This document shows positions 1-7,741 of a stretch of 64,000 nucleotides of DNA, in pieces. This DNA is from Gallaecimonas kandeliae. GTDB lineage: Bacteria > Pseudomonadota > Gammaproteobacteria > Enterobacterales > Gallaecimonadaceae. How positions within the stretch are numbered: position 1 is the stretch's first letter; every line of letters starts with the position of its first letter. The notes under the pieces were generated by a model. That model did not search any database. It worked only from the letters and a program-made list of their open reading frames with translations, and had not been told where the DNA came from. The position numbers were made by a program, and so were the translations under genes. The stretch covers positions 737,415 to 801,414 of the forward strand of contig NZ_CP118480.1 in NCBI RefSeq assembly GCF_030450055.1. The letters run 5' to 3'.

Positions 1-41
1 AGGCCATGGCGTATTGTAGCACCATGGCCAGGGGCGGCTTT

Positions 42-563
42 TTAGAACTGGTAGCTGAACATCAGGTTGCCGGCGGCCTTTTTGTTGTGGCTGCGGTGGC
101 CTTCACCGTAGCCGAACTCAAAGCGGATGCGAAAGCCGCGCTGGTTGAGGCCGTGGCGGTTGTAGCTGTAGCTCAGGCCGACGCCGTTGACCGTCTCCCA
201 GCTGAAGCCGGAGGCATAGGCGCAGCTGAGGGCATTGCCGAGATCCTGGCCCAGGTCACCGGAGCTGGGTTCCTTGCAGATGTCGGGGTCGTTATGACGG
301 ATGCCGACGGCACCGGCAAAGAGCCCCAGGGCGTGGTGGTCATCCTCGCCCAGGCCCTGCTCGAAGCCAAGAGAAAAGCCGTCGTCCACCCCCAGCTTGT
401 AGTTGGCGTACCAGCGCTGGCTGTCGCCGTTGGCGAGGGAGACTTCCGGCACCGCCAGGTAGGGGAAGCCCCCGCCGATGGAAAAGTGGAACTCGGCGGC
501 CTTGCCGGCCTGGGAGGCGAGCAGCAGGGTGGTGAAAAGCAGCGTTTTGGAAACGGGGGCCAT
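42..563 (-). CDS. Hypothetical exported, outer-membrane-like protein (173 aa)
   Basis: The protein begins with a typical signal peptide (Lys6, then a Leu/Thr-rich core, likely cleaved near QAGKA-AEF). The mature part is rich in Gly, Tyr and alternating polar/apolar residues and ends in Phe (FSYQF), as many outer-membrane beta-barrels do. A strong ribosome binding site (AAGGAG, 5 nt upstream) supports this ATG. Two Cys (in DICKEP and LSCAY) could form a disulfide. I do not recognise a named family. It appears monocistronic, with the M48 protease gene upstream on the same strand after about 80 nt. Function is unknown; a small barrel or periplasmic protein is an inference. Confidence 0.6.
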   Translation of the reverse strand: MAPVSKTLLFTTLLLASQAGKAAEFHFSIGGGFPYLAVPEVSLANGDSQRWYANYKLGVDDGFSLGFEQGLGEDDHHALGLFAGAVGIRHNDPDICKEPSSGDLGQDLGNALSCAYASGFSWETVNGVGLSYSYNRHGLNQRGFRIRFEFGYGEGHRSHNKKAAGNLMFSYQF

Positions 564-645
564 GGGATCTCCTTGTCTGGGATGGCGTTCCTTCGCAGTC
601 CGGTAATGTGGGTGAAATTCACTCTTTAGTCAACGTATTGGGTGC

Positions 646-2505
646 TCAATCAAGCACCTGGATCCCGGCCTCCCGCACGCGTTTGGCCAGGCGGCGGCCT
701 TTGCTCCACAGGCCCACCATGAAGAACTGGGCGTCCCAGTCGAGGCGCTGGACCAGGTAGTCCAACAGCTTTTCCGCCCGCCCGAACAGTCCCTTGCGGC
801 CATAGGCGAAGACCAAGGTCGGGTAGGCCTGGCCTGGTACCGGCTTCTGGGCCAGCCAGATAGGCCCCAAATGCCGGTACTCACTGAGGATCTGGCGCAG
901 CTGAGCCAACTGCGGGGCGCTGAGGCTGGGGGCTTCCAGGGCGTCGTCCAGGCTGAGGCTGGCGGCGGCCTCGGCAGCGGCTTGTTGCTGTTCTTCCTTG
1001 CCGAGGGCCTTGGCCCACCACAGCTGCGCTTCTTCTTCCTTGCCCTTGTCCAGCAGCAACTGGTAGCCCCAGCGAGCCGCGTCGCCGAGGGTATGGGGGT
1101 GGTCAAAGGCCTTCTCCAGGTAGGGCAGGGCCGCTTCATCCCCCTCTGCCGCCAGGATCCGGCCCAGTTGGTAGGCCGCGCCTATGCTGCCCGGGTCCCG
1201 CTCCAGGTAAGACAGGTAGAGGGGCTGGGCGGCCGCGTCGCCTTCCAACTCGTTGGTGGCGGTGGCCAAATCCCAGAACTGATCGTCGGACAGGGCCTGA
1301 GGCGCCTGTTGCCTCAGCTCGGCCAGCTTCACCTTGGCCTCCTGGACCCGCTGGTGCCGCCGCTGCCAATGGGGCAGGTAGGCCCGTTGCCATTGTTCGT
1401 CGAAGTGGGCGATCAGGGCGTCGAACCGCTCTCCCAGCCAGGCCTCGGCCGCGCTCTGGCCGCTGGCCGCCAGGGGGGGCGGCGCCGGCACCAGGGCCGC
1501 CAGCCTGTCCTTGAGGGCGGGATGGGTGTCGGCGTAATGGGTTTGCTGGGCCAGTTCGCCGGCCGTCCTGGCCGACAGTTCCTCCGCCGGCGGCGGTGAG
1601 GTCTTGAGAAAGTCCGCCAGGCCCCGGAAAGGCGGCACTGGCGGCTGGGGCTCCAAGTCGGCCTGGTCGTGGAAGGGCTGCCAATAGCGCTCCTCGAGGA
1701 AACTGGCCGTGGTGTAGCTTCGCAGCAGGGCCTTGGCGGCGGTCTCGGCCGAGGTCAGCTGGGCCGCCACCTGATCCGACTCGTACTCGTTACGCCTGGC
1801 CAGGGCAAAGGAATAGGCGGAAAAGGTGGGGCTGTACCAATCGAAGAAGCGGCGCAGCAGCTTGGCCCCCCAGGCGCCCTGTTCCTCGAAGCCGTCCATG
1901 ATGCGCTGCCAGCTCAGCCTGACCCTGTAGATCCAGGCGTTGAAGCGGCTGTGGTTTCCTGAGAGGTGGCCGAATTCATGGGCCAGCACGGAGCGCATCT
2001 CCTGCGGCGACAGCACCAGCAGCAGTTGCAGCCCCAATATGAGGCTGTTGCGCTGCCCGCCCAAGAGGCCGAACCTGGGGTGCTGGACCACGGCGGCGTT
2101 GAGGCTGTCCTCCAGTATCACCTGATGGATCCTGAGGGCGCTCAGTGTGGTGGCCAGTTCATCTATCTGGGCAAAAAGTTTGGGAAAATGCCGGCGCTCC
2201 AGGCGGTAGCCGGAAGGGGCATCGAAGGGAACCCAGAGGGCCCGCAGCAGCGTCCAGATGGCCGCCGCTATGAGGAAGATGATCTTCTTGCTGAGCAGCA
2301 GCAGGAAGAGGCCGGAACTGAGGAAGGCAACCCAGAGGGTGCCGCCCAGCAACAGCACCAGCAGCGCCACCAGGGAAAAGATGACCCCGTAGCCCAGCAG
2401 CGCAAAAGCGGCCAGCTTGAGCCGGTAGGCCTTGATGTCTCGGGCTGCGTCCTTTTCCGAGCGTTCGACCAGGGCGACAAAGGTTTCTTCCTTGAAGGCG
2501 GTCAT
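646..2505 (-). CDS. M48-family zinc metalloprotease with TPR-like C-terminus (619 aa)
   Basis: This is a membrane-embedded peptidase of the M48 (HtpX/Ste24-like) family. The zinc motif HEFGH lies at residues 176-180 and a downstream acidic ligand is likely in RRNEYESDQ. Two hydrophobic blocks (about 31-60 and 62-92) precede the catalytic domain. The C-terminal third (about 420-600) is Ala/Leu-rich with TPR-like spacing. I chose the ATG at 2505 because AAGGA lies 8 nt upstream; an upstream in-frame ATG at 2568 has no such site and would run into the GGDEF remnant on the other strand. A role in membrane protein quality control is a family-based inference; the substrate is unknown. Confidence 0.8.
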   Translation of the reverse strand: MTAFKEETFVALVERSEKDAARDIKAYRLKLAAFALLGYGVIFSLVALLVLLLGGTLWVAFLSSGLFLLLLSKKIIFLIAAAIWTLLRALWVPFDAPSGYRLERRHFPKLFAQIDELATTLSALRIHQVILEDSLNAAVVQHPRFGLLGGQRNSLILGLQLLLVLSPQEMRSVLAHEFGHLSGNHSRFNAWIYRVRLSWQRIMDGFEEQGAWGAKLLRRFFDWYSPTFSAYSFALARRNEYESDQVAAQLTSAETAAKALLRSYTTASFLEERYWQPFHDQADLEPQPPVPPFRGLADFLKTSPPPAEELSARTAGELAQQTHYADTHPALKDRLAALVPAPPPLAASGQSAAEAWLGERFDALIAHFDEQWQRAYLPHWQRRHQRVQEAKVKLAELRQQAPQALSDDQFWDLATATNELEGDAAAQPLYLSYLERDPGSIGAAYQLGRILAAEGDEAALPYLEKAFDHPHTLGDAARWGYQLLLDKGKEEEAQLWWAKALGKEEQQQAAAEAAASLSLDDALEAPSLSAPQLAQLRQILSEYRHLGPIWLAQKPVPGQAYPTLVFAYGRKGLFGRAEKLLDYLVQRLDWDAQFFMVGLWSKGRRLAKRVREAGIQVLD

Positions 2506-2561
2506 AGAGGCTGTCCTTGCTGCGGCTCCAAAACGCCAAAGGCTGCCAGGGGAGGGCGTAA

Positions 2562-2669
2562 AAGACAAGGGAGCGGCAGGATGACAGCCTGGAAAGCCTG
2601 ATCGGCCGCGCCGACCAGGCCCTCTACCAAGCCAAGCAGGCAGGCCGCAACAGGGTGGTGTGCGGTTAG
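2562..2669 (+). pseudogene. C-terminal remnant of a GGDEF (diguanylate cyclase) domain
   Basis: Thirty-five plus-strand codons ending in TAG read KTRERQDD, then SLESLIGRADQAL and YQAKQAGRNRVVCG. The segment 'RADQALYQAKQAGRNRV' is the hallmark end of the GGDEF domain of diguanylate cyclases. The frame is closed upstream by a TAA at 2559, and the M48 gene starts at 2505 on the other strand, so the catalytic part is gone. This is a decayed gene tail, not a functional cyclase. Confidence 0.7.
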
Positions 2670-2701
2670 GCCTCTTTTCTTGCCTGCTGCCCCAGAAAGT
2701 A

Positions 2702-2989
2702 TCAAGGCTCCCTCAGGCAGGCCTTTTCTCCTACCAGGAACCCCAAGCCGCTCGGCGAAGGCGGGCTGCAAGCCTTGGCCCCTTCCAGTTGCGCCAAGGC
2801 TTGGAGTTCGGCGGTCAGGAAGAGCATCAGCTGGCAGTGCAGGCCCTGGGAGTCATGGCGGTAACATGCCGTCATTTCGGCCGGCTTTCCTGCCTGCTCA
2901 TAAAGCGCCGAAAGGCGCCGCCCCAATTCTGCCAACCTGGGCCCTGCCAGAAGGGCATCACCGAGATCGAAGCAATACCATTGGTTCAC
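2702..2989 (-). CDS. Hypothetical protein (95 aa)
   Basis: A small soluble protein with no signal peptide or membrane segment and no family I recognise. It begins MNQWYCFDLGDALL and contains a helix-like stretch (LAELGRRLSALYEQAGKPAEM) and three Cys. It stands alone between the GGDEF remnant and the acyltransferase operon. Coding potential rests on length and composition only. Function unknown. Confidence 0.45.
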   Translation of the reverse strand: MNQWYCFDLGDALLAGPRLAELGRRLSALYEQAGKPAEMTACYRHDSQGLHCQLMLFLTAELQALAQLEGAKACSPPSPSGLGFLVGEKACLREP

Positions 2990-3090
2990 GCTTTCCTCTT
3001 TTCAGCCTGGCTCTGGACCCTAACTATAGGGGCCTAGGACAAGGGCCAGCCAAGCTCTCCTGGCCAAGTGCTAGGACAGGCAGTAAGCCG

Positions 3091-3963
3091 TTAAACCATC
3101 TCCGCCGCAGACAGCTCCTTGGCCAAAGCCTCTTTGTTGGCAGCTCCTTTAGGGCGTTCGGCGGGGTGCGGCTGCATGGCGTCCTTGATGACCATCAGTT
3201 TGGTTTCCCCTTTCGCCAGCAGGCTGTCGGCCTGGCCGCCGATGCGCTCTCCTGCGCCCAAGGTGGCGGTGTGGCGACCGGCTGCGTCCAGCAGTGCCAC
3301 CGCCCCGTCCACGACCAGCCAGGCCCTGCCGGGTGTTTCAGCGCGCAGCGCTATGGGATCGCCGTCGGTATAGAAGTGGCACTCGGTGGAGCCCAAGGGA
3401 TTATGGCGTTCGTTTAGCCGGATGAAGCCTTTGACGAAGTCGTTGAGCTCATCCCGGGCCAGCAGCATGGGCAGGAAGGGGCCCTTCATGTGGGGGGCAA
3501 AGGTGGCTTCTCCCAGTTGCCTGAAGCCTATCCTCTTGAAAAACCTTGCTGCGGCCGGATTGATGGGGGCGGCGATATGGTCCATCCCCTTGGACACCGC
3601 CAGGTAGGTGGACATCAGGGTGAGGCCGATGGCTGTTCGGGGGCCGCGGAAGGCCCGCTCTATGCACAGCATGCCGCCGCTGACGAGGATGCTGCCTTGT
3701 GGCACCAACGCGCGGAAAGGGAAGTAATCGTCCGCCGGCATGCCGGCCGGCGAGTCCTCGGTGATGCGCATGGCGCCCACCACCTTGCCGCCTACCAACA
3801 CCACCAGTTGGTGGGAAAAGGGCGAGGCGTCGAAGCGATCCTGGATCCGCCCATCCGCAGTGGCCTCCATGCAGCCTTCTTCTTCGCAGAACACCCTGTG
3901 GCGCAGCCGGTATATCTCGTCCAGCAACTCGGGGCTGTCAGCAGTCTTTATGATGAGGGGCAT
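3091..3963 (-). CDS. FeeM/LuxI-like N-acyltransferase with C-terminal cNMP-binding-like domain (290 aa)
   Basis: The N-terminal about 180 residues resemble the GNAT-fold acyltransferases that include N-acyl amino acid synthase FeeM, exosortase-associated acyltransferases and LuxI-type synthases: RLRHRVFCEEEG at 19-30 and a central GGMLCIERAFRG segment followed by NPAAARFFKRIGF. After a linker, the last about 100 residues (ECHFYTDGDPIALR onward, with GRAWLVVDGAVALL and LGAGERIGG) look like a cyclic-nucleotide-binding beta-barrel. The start at 3963 is preceded by AAAGGA. It lies 31 nt downstream of a methyltransferase gene on the same strand, a likely operon. An acylated amino acid or related small molecule product is inferred; the allosteric role of the barrel is a guess. 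Confidence is good for the fold, lower for the reaction. Confidence 0.7.
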   Translation of the reverse strand: MPLIIKTADSPELLDEIYRLRHRVFCEEEGCMEATADGRIQDRFDASPFSHQLVVLVGGKVVGAMRITEDSPAGMPADDYFPFRALVPQGSILVSGGMLCIERAFRGPRTAIGLTLMSTYLAVSKGMDHIAAPINPAAARFFKRIGFRQLGEATFAPHMKGPFLPMLLARDELNDFVKGFIRLNERHNPLGSTECHFYTDGDPIALRAETPGRAWLVVDGAVALLDAAGRHTATLGAGERIGGQADSLLAKGETKLMVIKDAMQPHPAERPKGAANKEALAKELSAAEMV

Positions 3964-3994
3964 GGGGCGTCCTTTACCGAAGTGCGGCCAGCCA

Positions 3995-4903
3995 TCATGG
4001 GGAGACCCGGCAGGCCACGGCAAACTCGCCGCGGTGGGGATTGGCCAGGGGCTGGTCCAGGAAGCGGGTGTTCATTTCCGGCCCGTCGGCGAGATCCGCC
4101 AGTTCATAACCCTGATCCTGCAGGAAGGGGCCTATGTCCGCCTTGCTGATGCTCCACTTCAGGGGTTCGCCACGGACTTTCAGGTACAGCTTCAGCAGCC
4201 AGCCTACCTGGCTCTCGGCCGAGGCGAAGGGCGCCGCCGCCGTGAAGACCAGGTGGGGCTTGCTGTCCGTCAGCGCCTTCAGGCTGGCGAAGAGGCTCTG
4301 GACGGCATCGGCCTCCAGGTACATCAGCACCCCCTCGCAGATGAACAGGGTCTCCCGCGCCCGCTCGAAACCGGCAAAGTCGCCCAGCACCTCGGCCAGG
4401 CTCTGCTCGGCAAGGTCTGCGGCGATCAGATGGAGGTTGGCAGCGGGCTGCCCCGCCTGGCTTAGGGCGTCGCGCTTTTCAGCGTTGGTGGCCGGGTGGT
4501 CTATCTCGATAAAGGTGACACCCGGGTAGCGCCTGTGCAGGCGCCAAGCCAGGGTGTCGAAGCCCGCCCCCAGGTTGACGATCTGGGTGGTGCCCTCGGT
4601 GAGCCTGTTGATGACCTGGCGCTCGATGAAGTGCTTGCGCAAGGCGTAGTGGGCGCTGATCCCCGGCAGCATCGCCTTTTCCATGGTCTTCAACAGCAGC
4701 AGGGAGGCGGGGTTGGCCAACTGCCTGAGCCGCCGCCGGCCTTCCTCGGTGTTGGCCAGTATCAGCTTGGCCGTCTCTTTGGTTTCTTCGTCGATGAAGG
4801 TCTTGAACCTTTCCTGCCCAGCGGTGTGCAGCAACCCTTGCAGTACCGTATAGGCCGTTGAACTTGCGCTGTTTTTCTTCATATTTTTCTCAGGCTTACG
4901 CAT
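3995..4903 (-). CDS. Class I SAM-dependent methyltransferase, leucine-carboxyl-methyltransferase-like (302 aa)
   Basis: The SAM-binding motif I is VNLGAGFDTLAW (109-120), followed by FIEIDHP (131-137), the pattern of the LCM/Ppm1-like methyltransferase family, which often methylates carboxyl or hydroxyl groups of small molecules. The segment LFICEGVLMYL is the family's post-III motif. Two starts are possible: the ATG at 4903, whose GAGGGA is almost adjacent, and an internal ATG at 4882. It is the first gene of a probable two-gene operon with the acyltransferase, so methyl ester formation on an acylated product is a reasonable but untested idea. Confidence 0.75.
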   Translation of the reverse strand: MRKPEKNMKKNSASSTAYTVLQGLLHTAGQERFKTFIDEETKETAKLILANTEEGRRRLRQLANPASLLLLKTMEKAMLPGISAHYALRKHFIERQVINRLTEGTTQIVNLGAGFDTLAWRLHRRYPGVTFIEIDHPATNAEKRDALSQAGQPAANLHLIAADLAEQSLAEVLGDFAGFERARETLFICEGVLMYLEADAVQSLFASLKALTDSKPHLVFTAAAPFASAESQVGWLLKLYLKVRGEPLKWSISKADIGPFLQDQGYELADLADGPEMNTRFLDQPLANPHRGEFAVACRVSP

Positions 4904-5340
4904 TCCCTCAATGCGGCGGGCGCCATTGTAAGCCTGTTGTTGTGAACTTTATCCGAGAGTTTTCAGTGGTCGGAGATGGCGGCGCTATCCAGCCCCTGTT
5001 GTACCCGGCAAAGCCGACGCTGTGATTGGCGGCGTCAATGACATGGCCCATGCCCCAACGGCCTTGTCCGACAACGCTCCCATCACACACCTGTCGTGCG
5101 TATTGCTTTGTTCAATTTCTTTTGCGCAACTACCGAGTAAAGGTGCCAGCCGTGCTGACTGCCGCCAGGCGCCTTTCCAGATTTTCTATGTTCCATCGTC
5201 ACGAGTGTCCCTGAATTCCGAAGCGTCAAAGTAGCTTGATATCTGTTGTGATGTCATTGGAAATTTCTTGAATTTAATGTCTCGTTACGGGTGCGCTCGG
5301 GTTGCGCGTCCTGGTCAGCGCTACCTTATAAACTGGATTA
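4904..5340. other. Intergenic stretch at the left edge of the accessory block
   Basis: About 440 bp separate the methyltransferase start from the end of the lysR gene. Only short, unconvincing open frames occur. Base composition shifts here from GC-rich host DNA (left) to AT-rich sequence (right, from about 5200), consistent with an insertion boundary. I found no tRNA, attachment repeat or integrase. It must contain the promoter of the methyltransferase operon, which I cannot place with confidence. Confidence 0.5.
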
Positions 5341-6258
5341 TCATGTGGAGCGCATTCTATTTTCGATGTGTTTGCTCGGGTATTTTGATAGTTCTTCGGC
5401 TATCCACTCTTTAAAGACAGCAACTTTTCGCAAGCCCTCGCTAAATGGAGACACCAGTAAAGAGTACGTAAGACCCGGCAAAGAGAAACTCTCATCCAAA
5501 GGTTTCAACCAACCTTTCTGCAAGGCCATGTCAGCCAACACAGAACTGACAAACGCAATGCCTTGGCCAGCTAAAGCAGCCTGAATAACATGGTGCTCTT
5601 GGTCAAAACTGCATATTCTAGGAGCAGAAATATCTTTATTTATTTTCTGCAAGTAATGGCTCAATGCTACCGAAGGCAAATTCTTGTTCTTCCACTTCGT
5701 CTCAATAAATACTGCGTCTTTCAAATCCTTCAATCTGTCTAGGTAATCCTCCGTTGCGTAGGCGGAAAAACTCTCATTTATCAACACTGTTTTGTTTTTA
5801 TTATTCTCATCATGACAGCCATATCTGATTGCGAGATCAACGCGTCGATCTCGATTTATATCGATGACTTCTTCGCTTGTTATTATCTCTGTTTTGATTT
5901 CTGGATGTTTGTTTTGAAAACGCGACAGACTTGGGATAAGCCACATTGCTGCAAAAGATGCGGTTGTGGAAACTCTCAAGACAGATTGCGTGTCAGACAT
6001 TTCTTCAACTGCAGTTGTCAATTGCTTCAACGCTTGATGAGCAGCCTGGGCGAGCCTGTGACCTTCCTGAGTTAGGCTCACTGAACGCGTTTTTCGCTCG
6101 AATAGCAATACCCCTAGTTTATCCTCTAAATTGGATATTTGGTGAGATATTGCTGTTGGAGAGATGTTTAATTCCTCTCCCGCTGCCTTAAAGCTGCCTA
6201 ATCGTGCTGCAGCCTCAAACCCTCGGATTTGGCTTAGTTGAGGTAAGCGAGAAAACAT
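5341..6258 (-). CDS. LysR-family transcriptional regulator, GcvA-like (305 aa)
   Basis: An N-terminal winged helix-turn-helix (RGFEAAARLGSFKAAGEELNI... ISHQISNLEDKLGVLLFER, about 12-60) is followed by a LysR substrate-binding domain. The start MFSRLPQLSQIRGFEAAAR aligns with the usual GcvA-type N-terminus; in-frame ATGs at 6273 and 6318 would add tails not typical of the family. It is divergent from azoR, with the intergenic inverted repeat 6266-6300 as likely operator, so it probably controls azoR and itself. The gene is AT-rich relative to the host genes, a sign of transfer. The effector is unknown. Confidence 0.85.
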   Translation of the reverse strand: MFSRLPQLSQIRGFEAAARLGSFKAAGEELNISPTAISHQISNLEDKLGVLLFERKTRSVSLTQEGHRLAQAAHQALKQLTTAVEEMSDTQSVLRVSTTASFAAMWLIPSLSRFQNKHPEIKTEIITSEEVIDINRDRRVDLAIRYGCHDENNKNKTVLINESFSAYATEDYLDRLKDLKDAVFIETKWKNKNLPSVALSHYLQKINKDISAPRICSFDQEHHVIQAALAGQGIAFVSSVLADMALQKGWLKPLDESFSLPGLTYSLLVSPFSEGLRKVAVFKEWIAEELSKYPSKHIENRMRST

Positions 6259-6265
6259 ATACCTA

Positions 6266-6300
6266 TCGCTCATAGATGATGATTTTTCATCTATGAGTGA
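6266..6300. promoter_or_regulatory. 14-bp inverted repeat between lysR and azoR (putative operator)
   Basis: The left arm TCGCTCATAGATGA (6266-6279) and right arm TCATCTATGAGTGA (6287-6300) are inverted repeats matching at 13 of 14 positions with a 7-nt spacer. The repeat lies just upstream of the chosen lysR start and about 80 nt upstream of azoR. This is the expected place for a LysR operator in a divergent pair; binding is inferred. Confidence 0.6.
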
Positions 6301-6376
6301 TTTTTTACCATTTGTCAAGGAGTCTGCTTTGCCGAATAGTTTCCTGCGTAGAGAGGTTAAATTTAAGGAGAACTAT

Positions 6377-7033
6377 ATGACGGTCTTACTGCATATCGAT
6401 GCAAGTGCACGAAAGGAACGCTCTATTTCAAGGGCCTTGGGTGAGGCATTTAAGAGCCAATGGCGCTCGATAAAGCCAGGGGATAAATTCATATATAGAG
6501 ATGTCGGTAGTGCACCACCAGACTTTATCTCTGAGAATTGGATCGCGGCAGTTTTTACCCGCGAAGAAAGAAGAACGAATGAACAAAAATCACTATTGAC
6601 ATTGTCTGATTTGTTGATCGAGGAACTTTCTGAAGCCGACATCATTATCATATCCTCCCCGATGTACAATTACGGCATGCCTGCAGCACTGAAAGCATGG
6701 ATTGATCAGGTTGTCAGAGTGAATAAAACATTTACTTTTGACTTGAGTCGTGGTGATTTTCCATTGGAGCCAACCATGTCGGGAAAGTCACTCGTGCTCT
6801 TAACATCCTCTGGCGAATTTGGCTTCGGAGAAAATGAAACAAGACAAGATATGAATCATCTTGGCCCCCATCTTCGGACGGTGAGCAAGTACCTTGGAGT
6901 AGATGAGATGTACGAAGTCAGAGTCGAATATCAAGAGTTCGGTGATGCTCGGCATGAACGATCCCTGGAAATAGCTTATGAGGCAATTCCTGGCGTGATC
7001 AACCAAGTGACTGCAAGGCTTGGCTACACCTAA
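6377..7033 (+). CDS. azoR: FMN-dependent NADH-azoreductase, flavodoxin-like fold (218 aa)
   Basis: The protein matches the AzoR/acyl carrier protein phosphodiesterase-like family: LLHIDASARKERSISRAL at the start (FMN phosphate loop), SPMYNYGMPAALKAWIDQV in the middle (FMN-binding and dimer region) and LLTSSGEFGF. It likely reduces quinones, azo or nitro compounds with NAD(P)H. The ATG at 6377 has AAGGAG 6 nt upstream; an in-frame ATG at 6293 lies inside the operator and lacks a ribosome site. Divergent from the LysR gene. The TAA stop lies in a half attC-like sequence (7027-7045). AT-rich, so probably acquired. Confidence 0.88.
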   Translation: MTVLLHIDASARKERSISRALGEAFKSQWRSIKPGDKFIYRDVGSAPPDFISENWIAAVFTREERRTNEQKSLLTLSDLLIEELSEADIIIISSPMYNYGMPAALKAWIDQVVRVNKTFTFDLSRGDFPLEPTMSGKSLVLLTSSGEFGFGENETRQDMNHLGPHLRTVSKYLGVDEMYEVRVEYQEFGDARHERSLEIAYEAIPGVINQVTARLGYT

Positions 7034-7161
7034 CGCCACCTCAAGGGGGCAGGCACGCAACGCGCAAAGCACCTTAAACACCAAAACCAACGCGAATCCT
7101 TTGGCTGCTGGGACCTGATCCAAGCTTATGATAATACCGGCTTTCAAAATATTACCTTAAG

Positions 7162-7222
7162 ACATAACGCCGCCAGCAGCGGCAGCCCACATCGTGGGTG
7201 AGACGGACCGGCCTTGTTATGT
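7162..7222 (-). repeat. attC-like integron recombination site
   Basis: On the minus strand the site begins ACATAAC (R'' box, 7222-7216) and ends GTTATGT (R' box, 7168-7162). These are perfect 7-bp inverted repeats 61 bp apart end to end, with an internal small hairpin (CCCAC-GAT-GTGGG). The TAA stop codon of the GNAT gene is embedded in the R'' box, a classic gene-cassette arrangement. No integron integrase is present in the window. Confidence 0.65.
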
Positions 7223-7666
7223 GGTTAACACCTTGCTAAAGCAAATTGACCTTTCCACACCAAGGTACTTACCATACGCCTCGGATTCTAAGTAAGAATG
7301 GCGCTCGTAAAAACGTACTGCTTTTGAGTTAACTCTACGCGTAGATAACACTGCTTTTCGGTACCCTTTTGTAATCGCATACAGTTCAAGTTGTTTTATA
7401 AGGTATGTTCCTGCGCCGGGTAAATTTGAATACATGCGCTTCAATTCGCAAACCTCATTAGCGTGATATCTAAATATCCCGCATGCTACAGGGATCCGAT
7501 TTGAATAAACCACAATACAACCGTCTAAAGAAGAGTCAAAAGTCTCAGATGAAAACGAACTTTCACCAGAATCACTGGTTATCTGGTTAAGAGAATAATT
7601 CAACTCTTGCACTAAGGACAAAAAGTCACAATTATTTGCTTCAACTTTTCTGTGTCTGAATTTCAT
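7217..7666 (-). CDS. GNAT-family N-acetyltransferase, probable gene cassette (149 aa)
   Basis: The acetyl-CoA-binding region is visible as KRMYSNLPGAGTYLIKQLELYAITKGYRKAVLSTRR followed by AVRFYERHSYLESEAYGKYLG, the typical motif A/B layout of GNAT enzymes. I start at MKFRHRKVEANN (7666), 8 nt beyond the R'-like GCTATGT; the longer frame to 7732 reads through the attC-like site and the IS end. The gene has no convincing promoter of its own and its stop overlaps the next attC-like site, as in integron cassettes. AT-rich. Substrate unknown; such cassette enzymes are often not antibiotic-modifying. Confidence 0.75.
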   Translation of the reverse strand: MKFRHRKVEANNCDFLSLVQELNYSLNQITSDSGESSFSSETFDSSLDGCIVVYSNRIPVACGIFRYHANEVCELKRMYSNLPGAGTYLIKQLELYAITKGYRKAVLSTRRVNSKAVRFYERHSYLESEAYGKYLGVERSICFSKVLTT

Positions 7667-7741
7667 ACCGTTCACATAGCGCCCAAAGCAGCGGCGCGTT
7701 ACCGCGTGATGTTCACCCGATAAATCGGACACGCGTTGTTG

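Noticed and set aside
5022..5234. 60-70-codon open frames in the 4.9-5.3 kb gap
   Set aside because: No ribosome site, no domain and codon use that does not look coding.
5000..5340. tRNA or phage attachment site at the left edge of the accessory block
   Set aside because: No clover-leaf, CCA end or direct repeat matching the right edge near 16.3 kb was found.
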